64,000 nucleotides of DNA from Panaeolus papilionaceus. Its lineage: Eukaryota; Basidiomycota; Agaricomycetes; Agaricales. The position numbers and the translations under genes were made by a program. The DNA lies in assembly GCA_015501605.1 (NCBI GenBank), contig JADNRZ010000005.1, positions 868,001 to 932,000 of the forward strand, read 5' to 3'. The notes beneath the pieces are model-generated. The model was not told the origin of the DNA. It searched no databases and saw only the letters and a list, made by a program, of their open reading frames with translations. The stretch's first letter is position 1; each line of letters begins with the position of its first letter. Positions 58,745 through 64,000 of this stretch are shown here, in pieces.

Positions 58745-61499
58745 GAGTCAGGCCGTCGGAGTCGTGCCCGTGCTTACTAACCAAAAATATCATCGACGAT
58801 TTCGGCATGCCTGCTTCATTTTGCTTTATGTCATGTACCGATGATGTACCGCCTTCGATTACCGCTATGGCAGTGCAGCTCCACGTTTATGGAACTGCGC
58901 CAATGGACACGCTGGACAGGCCTGGAAGCGCGCGGAGTAGATTACCGACACATCTCTATTCATTCACTTCGCCAGTTGCACTGCCCCCTTTACTGTCGAC
59001 TTTCAGTTGACCACAGTTCGACACCACGGTAATATCCGCAGTTGAAGACGACCACCGCACTGCACTCGGAGCACAGGCACCCTGTTTTGACTAACAATGT
59101 AATTCAATCTGGCAACACTGACGACCTTCTCGATGACCATTGATGTCCCTGCGTCTAATCCGATACTTCACGCGTAACGATATTTTTTGGATTTTTAATG
59201 CATTTTACGACTCCGATACCCCTCTAATCAAGCCTAGTTATCTCTCCTAGATCGACTCATCGGACATTTGCTTTCGTTTGGCCCTTGGAATACTTTTATA
59301 CCCTGTAACGATATACACGAAGTCCTTTTGTATTATGTAGTAGAGTGCGCTGGACAAAACCAAAATGTACGTTAACTTTCTTGAGCTTTCTTCTTGATTC
59401 ACTGCTTTCTGATCCGTTCTCTGCGAGTTCTCCGTTGAGGTCCCCAAATGTCGTCTGGTATTTGTCTGGTATAAATCTTCGCTTGTAGACTTGTGGTCCC
59501 TGAAAACGTTTCAAGCTGTGTTCAAGTACACCTTGACATGTCCTACATATCCCGAACGAGACGGTGAGTATGCACATAGTGCCATCTGGAACTTGTTGCT
59601 TTCTACCCCTGATTGTTGTCCTGTCCTTGTTATCTTGTTGTTAGCGATCCTAGGAAGGGACCTCCGTGTGTATAGGAAGCCGGTCAAACTCGTGCATCGA
59701 CGTTCGAGTTGTTCACTCTGAATGTTACTTGTGTACTGAATGCAGTTTCTTCCGGTCTTCATTTTTTGAGATGAATCGGAGCCGACAAGGCCATCATATT
59801 ACGTGTAATAAGTCCTTCCTTGTTAATCGGTAGCCCCTTTGTAGATCCAGCGCGGTGATGGGCAAAAAAGGCTCAGGTGCACTTTCAATTGAAACCCTAA
59901 TGGGCGCTTATACTCTTCTTTGCGTGACAGATGTAACCTCGATGAACTGAAAAGCTAAATCATGGAGCTAAGATTGAATTAAATACAAATACTCGTTCTA
60001 CATATACGCCTCCGAGATATACCCAGCCCATTTCATGAGATGCCAATGAATGTCCGCGTCTCGGACAAGCCTCAAAGGCGCAAGTCGTAACCCGTTCCTG
60101 CTTAGTCATACGCATTTAACCTTGCAAGGCGCAGTTGAAAAAAACAAAGCACAACAACGCCAGAGCTCATCAACCATTTCACGGGTGCAATTATCTTCGA
60201 CATGACGCTCAGCCTAAAAATCTGCCCTGCTTGTCAAAAACCCTATCATTTCCCTTGATTTATGTTATATCTGCCAACACTGTTTAAAATCTTCGCAACG
60301 TGAACTGGCCTCCCTTATTGGTGGACCCGAGAAGCTACACAACTGGCAGTGAGCTCCCCGCTCAGCCCAGCCTTTTCGTCTCCGTTAGGAAACCAGCAAG
60401 AATTGTACTTAGAAAAAAACAGAAGAACATCTTCATGATGATGGAAGCTTGGGTACTTGATAGGCGACTACAAGACGTGTTGTGACTGTTCAGTCCAACT
60501 GCAGCCCGCGGACTTCGTTTTTTTCGTCAGACTGCACACAGTAGAGGTTGTCATGCCAAGGATGCCTGTGTGACGCAATCCTCTGCGAATTCTGATGGCT
60601 ACTCCATTGAAATCTTTCTTGCTTCAAGGCTTGGGACACTCTGGCGCCGTATAGCTTAATTCTGCAGACACATATGGACAAAAAAGATCATGTATGGTCT
60701 GGCCCTCTGGTCGCTTCCAATCCAACGTTACACATGCGTGTCGGCTGCAAATGGCGACAATGATTCATTGAAACAAGCAACGTTTGCAACCCTACGTACC
60801 CTGATAATCTTCTCTTATGGGGAAAATATCTGCATATGGCGATCCATCTATTGCCCTATCAGATTTTACCGCCCCAAACGTTGACAACTTCGCGGGAGGA
60901 AGCAAACATACTAGTTTTCATTGCTGAAGGTTTTGAAGCAAAATTACCCCCTCATCGGATTAACCAATGCTTCTGTATAGCACCATTCGAAGTATTCGCA
61001 GATAATCAGTTGGACTTGGATGTAGATAATCTTGAAGGGAGTGCCTATCTTTGGTCGTAACTGTCGTATGAACTTGGCGTCGCTTAGGTTTCGTTCTCTG
61101 AAGTTCATGGTTCTTTCTGACCAGTTCTAACCTTTGGAAGCACATTCCAGGTTAAATTGCGTCTTCATCAGCGTTCAGGTCGAGCACTTCAATGATGTTG
61201 CTGAAGTGTGTTGCATTTGCACCCTCGTTGTACCCCGAACGCGGTCCGAATGACAAAAACTTCCGTGGGATAACCATTTATGTGATGCATTTTGAATACT
61301 TGTTCTGTCATATTCAAGGGTCATTCTTAGCTCCAGCATCCCTGTTCTTGACCGTGTTTATTAGCCCATTTATGCATGCCACCCGGTTCTAAACTGGCTA
61401 CCCCTCCTTGCCTTCTTTCTTTTCCCTGGCCCTAGTTGAGTTCCTTAAAACTCACTTTCTTTAGCTTTTTGTCTCTTCATTCTTCGAAGACTAAGCAAG
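58745..61499. other. 2.7-kb gene-poor stretch
   Basis: No intact gene. A minus-strand block 59300-59577 is open but unrecognised. A zinc-ribbon-like relic lies at 60202-60352 (separate entry). Frames at 60836-61060 and 61192-61392 resemble nothing. Confidence 0.5.
60202..60352 (+). pseudogene. Possible relic of a small zinc-ribbon protein
   Basis: ATG at 60202 gives MTLSLKICPACQKPYHFP and then TGA. One base out of frame the reading continues as LCYICQHCLKSSQRELASLI and ends at TGA 60350-60352. Together this makes a CxxC...CxxCxxC pattern in about 50 residues, as in a small zinc-binding protein with one frameshift. The family is unknown and the block is short, so chance is possible. Confidence 0.3.
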
Positions 61500-63345
61500 A
61501 TGGGTCAATATGACACTGTCCTTGGTGAGTGGTCTTTGTGTCAAGTTCGGAGAGCGTATCTGAACTCCGTTGTAGGGACACTTATGCTAGGAATCTTTTG
61601 TATGTGCCGATGATCAGCTGCATCCTATCTCCCGCGACTTATCTGCCTTTAACACAGTCAATACGTTTTTATTCGGGATTGCTTCGATGCAATACGTGAC
61701 TTATTTCAACAAACGTGAGTTTCGGTCAGGTCAGTTTCCCGCATGCCAGGTGCTAACTCGCGCCGACCTTGGGATAGGCTTCGATGATTCTATCTATGTC
61801 AAGTGAGAATTATTTTTGATCCTCCACTATTCCATGCTCAATGTATCTTCCTAGAATGGGCGTCATTTCTCTTCTTCTCAACGATACTTTTCAATGCTCC
61901 ACGTAAGTGATCAAACATCCAACATTCCTAGACCCCCCGTTGACCCCCCAGTCTTACAGTATGATATACCTGGCCTGGGTTTATTCGTGAGCCTCCTTGA
62001 AATCCTTGGTTGTACTTGTCTTTACATCTATCTCGATACAGTGTTGAGAATTACACCAACCCCGAAATTTTGAAGAGTGCGTGACGGGTTTACAGGCGAA
62101 TCTCTATGAATGATCACACTAACTCCTGTACGTAGCGTATTTCTGGCCGTTCAATTATGTGCCCATCGGAACTGCGTTGGTGGCCATGGCCACTCATGTC
62201 TTGATGACATATCGGTGCGTGCTTTGGCTTTCGAATTCAGTGAGCAGTGCGTTAATGTTAGGTGCAGTATTTACTTCATGACCAAGCAAAAAGTCGTATG
62301 CTGCGCTCTCCTCGTTTTAACGGTTGGCGCTTTGGGGCTGGGCGTTTCGTATGGCGCGATGTAAGTCAAACAGTAATTTGACAGCTGTATCACAAGAACT
62401 GATAATGGCCGTGTTTTCTTTAGAACATTTTCATCACCCCAGTATGCTTTCATTTTCTTATTAAATCTGATCCCTCGGAATTTACAATGCAATTGCAGGC
62501 TGGGCCAACGCCGAACCCTCAAGAGAATTGTCGCAGGCTGGTTGGGTATCCAGGCCCTTCTGGACATGGCGATTGCAGGTCTGTTCCGTCTTCGTTGTTT
62601 CTCAACACACGCTGATGCTTTGTTCCGAACAGGTTGCCTTATTTTCCACTTGCACCGACAACGCACCAAGTCGACGATCGCGAATTCCGTGATCAATCGA
62701 CTCATCCAGGGCGTCATGCAAACCTGCTTGCTACCTACAACGTTTGCTGTCGCTGGACTCATCGCTTTCGGTATGAACTCTGAATATTCTTTCTTATATC
62801 CTCCGTGAAACAGAGTACTAATCTCGCGCCAACAGTTTCTAGTCCTAAGACGAGCATCTTTACGATGTTCATCATCCCCATCGGGAGAGCATACACTATT
62901 GTAAGTATTCGACCGCCATACCCATGGTATCCTGCCCATTATTTCACATAGACTCTGATGGACGGACTGAACGTCCGTGCCGAACTCAAGGACAAGCTTC
63001 TCGGCGATGAAGAAGTCAAAGCCGCTAACGTGATTTTTTCTTCTTCCATCACTATGCTCCACACGCTGACACTTCAAAAAAATTTAGACGGCTGGACTGG
63101 TATGGGTTAACCCCAACAAGAGCACTCATGATCAGCAGCCAGCAGCTACCTCCATCTGCGTCGACATGCTGCGATCCGTTCATTCTGTTCATGACGAGGA
63201 CCAGATCCCTCGAAAGTCTTTTGGCATCGCCCCATCACCCTCGGAAGGGAGCGTCAAAGGTGGCTCTATGGACTCTCAGCGCGCTATGCCAGTCATCGTG
63301 CTGCGCCCAGAGTCAGAATATCGCACCCCATCGTCATGGAATTAA
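61500..63345 (+). CDS. DUF6534-type seven-span membrane protein
   Basis: Start MGQYDTVLG at 61500, followed by many short exons: TLMLGIF, NTFLFGIASMQYVTYFNKRF, MGVISLLLNDTFQCST, YFWPFNYVPIGTALVAMATH, IYFMTKQKVVCCALLVLTVG, AGWLGIQALLDMAIAGL, and the family's C-terminal core (TIANSVINRLIQGVMQT, LLPTTFAVAGLIAFG, FTMFIIPIGRAYTITLMDGL). Seven hydrophobic segments are expected. The last intron splits EEVKAAN from TAGLVWVNPN, and a hydrophilic tail (RPESEYRTPSSWN) ends at TAA 63343-63345. This is one of the many basidiomycete DUF6534 membrane proteins; it has a receptor-like topology, but no ligand or partner is known. It should not be taken for a Ste3 pheromone receptor: the opening D-TLG and the NRLI-G--QT core are those of DUF6534. 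Confidence 0.85.
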
Positions 63346-63654
63346 CTCACAATCACCCCCACCCTCCTTTCTGCATATAAAAGCATGCTGCCCCTCGTTT
63401 TCCGTTATCCCTTCTGTTATCCCGTACAATAAAGTCGCTTTTTTGGCATCAATGGTAACTTACATCCTAGCTCGCTTTTCGTGTTCTCGTTCGCTTTTTT
63501 GTACCTAGATTTCTGTTCGCAATGGACATAATCAATCAGCTGCTTATTGGTGAAAAGTGTCGCATGCTAGTTGGTAAATGTGCAATGCAAGTAAATTGGA
63601 GTGAGTGTATATACAAATGTATGTAATAAGCAGAGGATGAAAGGGAGGCATCAA
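63346..63654. other. Spacer between convergent genes
   Basis: Holds two 3' flanks. Nothing else is seen. Confidence 0.6.
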
Positions 63655-64000
63655 TCAAGTCTTAAAGATCCTCAAGAGTCTAGCCTCGGTCACTATCCTC
63701 GTTCTACAAAGGGGGCACTCCCGACTGCTCGACATGACAAGCTCTGAGCAACCTCTGCACATAGCAAGATGTCTGGTTATATGAGGTGAGCAAGCTGCAA
63801 GCATAAAAAGGCGTTCAAATCCACTTACCCGCAGTCCACAATAGCAATATTTGCCTCTTCGTCCTGACATATCACACATAGCCCTGTTCTCTCCAAGTGA
63901 GCAGCTGCATGAGATTTTGCGGATGCAAATGCGGAAGGTTTAGTTGCCTCCTCTGTCTTTGGAGGTGGGTTAGGGGGGCTGGTCGGCCTCGACGACCCAC
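63655..64000 (-). CDS. RING-finger protein, C-terminal part (runs off the window)
   Basis: Minus-strand exons 64000-63839 and 63772-63655 joined by a GT-AG intron (63838-63773). The product is a C3HC4 RING at the very C-terminus: LCVICQDEEANIAIVDCGHL, AMCRGCSELV and ECPLCRTRI, ending LLRIFKT. A C-terminal RING of this spacing is found in MDM2/XIAP/MGRN-type E3 ubiquitin ligases. The preceding region is Pro/Ser/Ala-rich (RPTSPPNPPPKTEEATKPSA). The N-terminal part lies beyond 64000, so the substrate domain is unknown. Confidence 0.85.

Noticed and set aside
61500..63345. Pheromone receptor (Ste3) reading of the seven-span protein
   Set aside because: The N-terminal D-TLG and the SVINRLIQGVMQT core are those of the DUF6534 family. 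No homeodomain or CaaX pheromone gene was found nearby.

Overview
The window looks like nuclear DNA of an agaricomycete (mushroom-type basidiomycete) fungus. The genes are dense with short introns of about 45-70 nt and carry pyrimidine-rich leaders. Most products belong to families typical of that group: a Ran1-type kinase, F-box proteins, GH47 mannosidases, a DUF6534 membrane protein, and a WW-like family with C-terminal membrane segments. No transposase, reverse transcriptase, rRNA or CRISPR array was seen.

Left part (about 1.7-18.5 kb): a Ran1/Pat1-like kinase (+); a divergent pair made of mitochondrial ribosomal protein uS5m (-) and a PITH-domain protein (+); a long minus-strand gene that fuses a degenerate kinase (pseudokinase) to a RasGEF domain; and a divergent pair of F-box genes.

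Centre left (18.8-32 kb): two GH47 alpha-mannosidase genes in tandem with a GPI-anchored Ser/Thr-rich protein gene on the opposite strand between them; the OST subunit Swp1/ribophorin II; two tRNA-Cys(GCA) genes, one with a 10-nt intron; proteasome lid subunit Rpn3; and the complex I assembly factor NDUFAF2.

Centre (32-39.5 kb): a gene-sparse stretch holding three small charged paralogues I could not assign to any named family. They share exon phases, a leader intron next to the ATG, and a core promoter (AAGxxxGAGTCA upstream of a TATA box). This is the best candidate here for something undescribed.

Centre right (40-52.6 kb): a tandem duplication of a WW-like membrane protein gene, then an array of CFEM-like single-pass membrane receptors (two genes and one decayed copy between them).

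Right part (52.6-64 kb): a 4.3-kb gene-poor stretch, a third diverged WW-like membrane gene, another 2.7-kb gene-poor stretch with a possible zinc-ribbon relic, a DUF6534 seven-segment membrane protein, and the 3' end of a RING-finger gene running off the right edge. The housekeeping genes (uS5m, Rpn3, Swp1, NDUFAF2, tRNAs) sit among lineage-specific duplicated families, so the window alternates between a conserved core and fast-evolving fungal families. Exon joins were worked out by hand from reading frame, GT-AG (or GC-AG) sites and family resemblance; no database search was possible.
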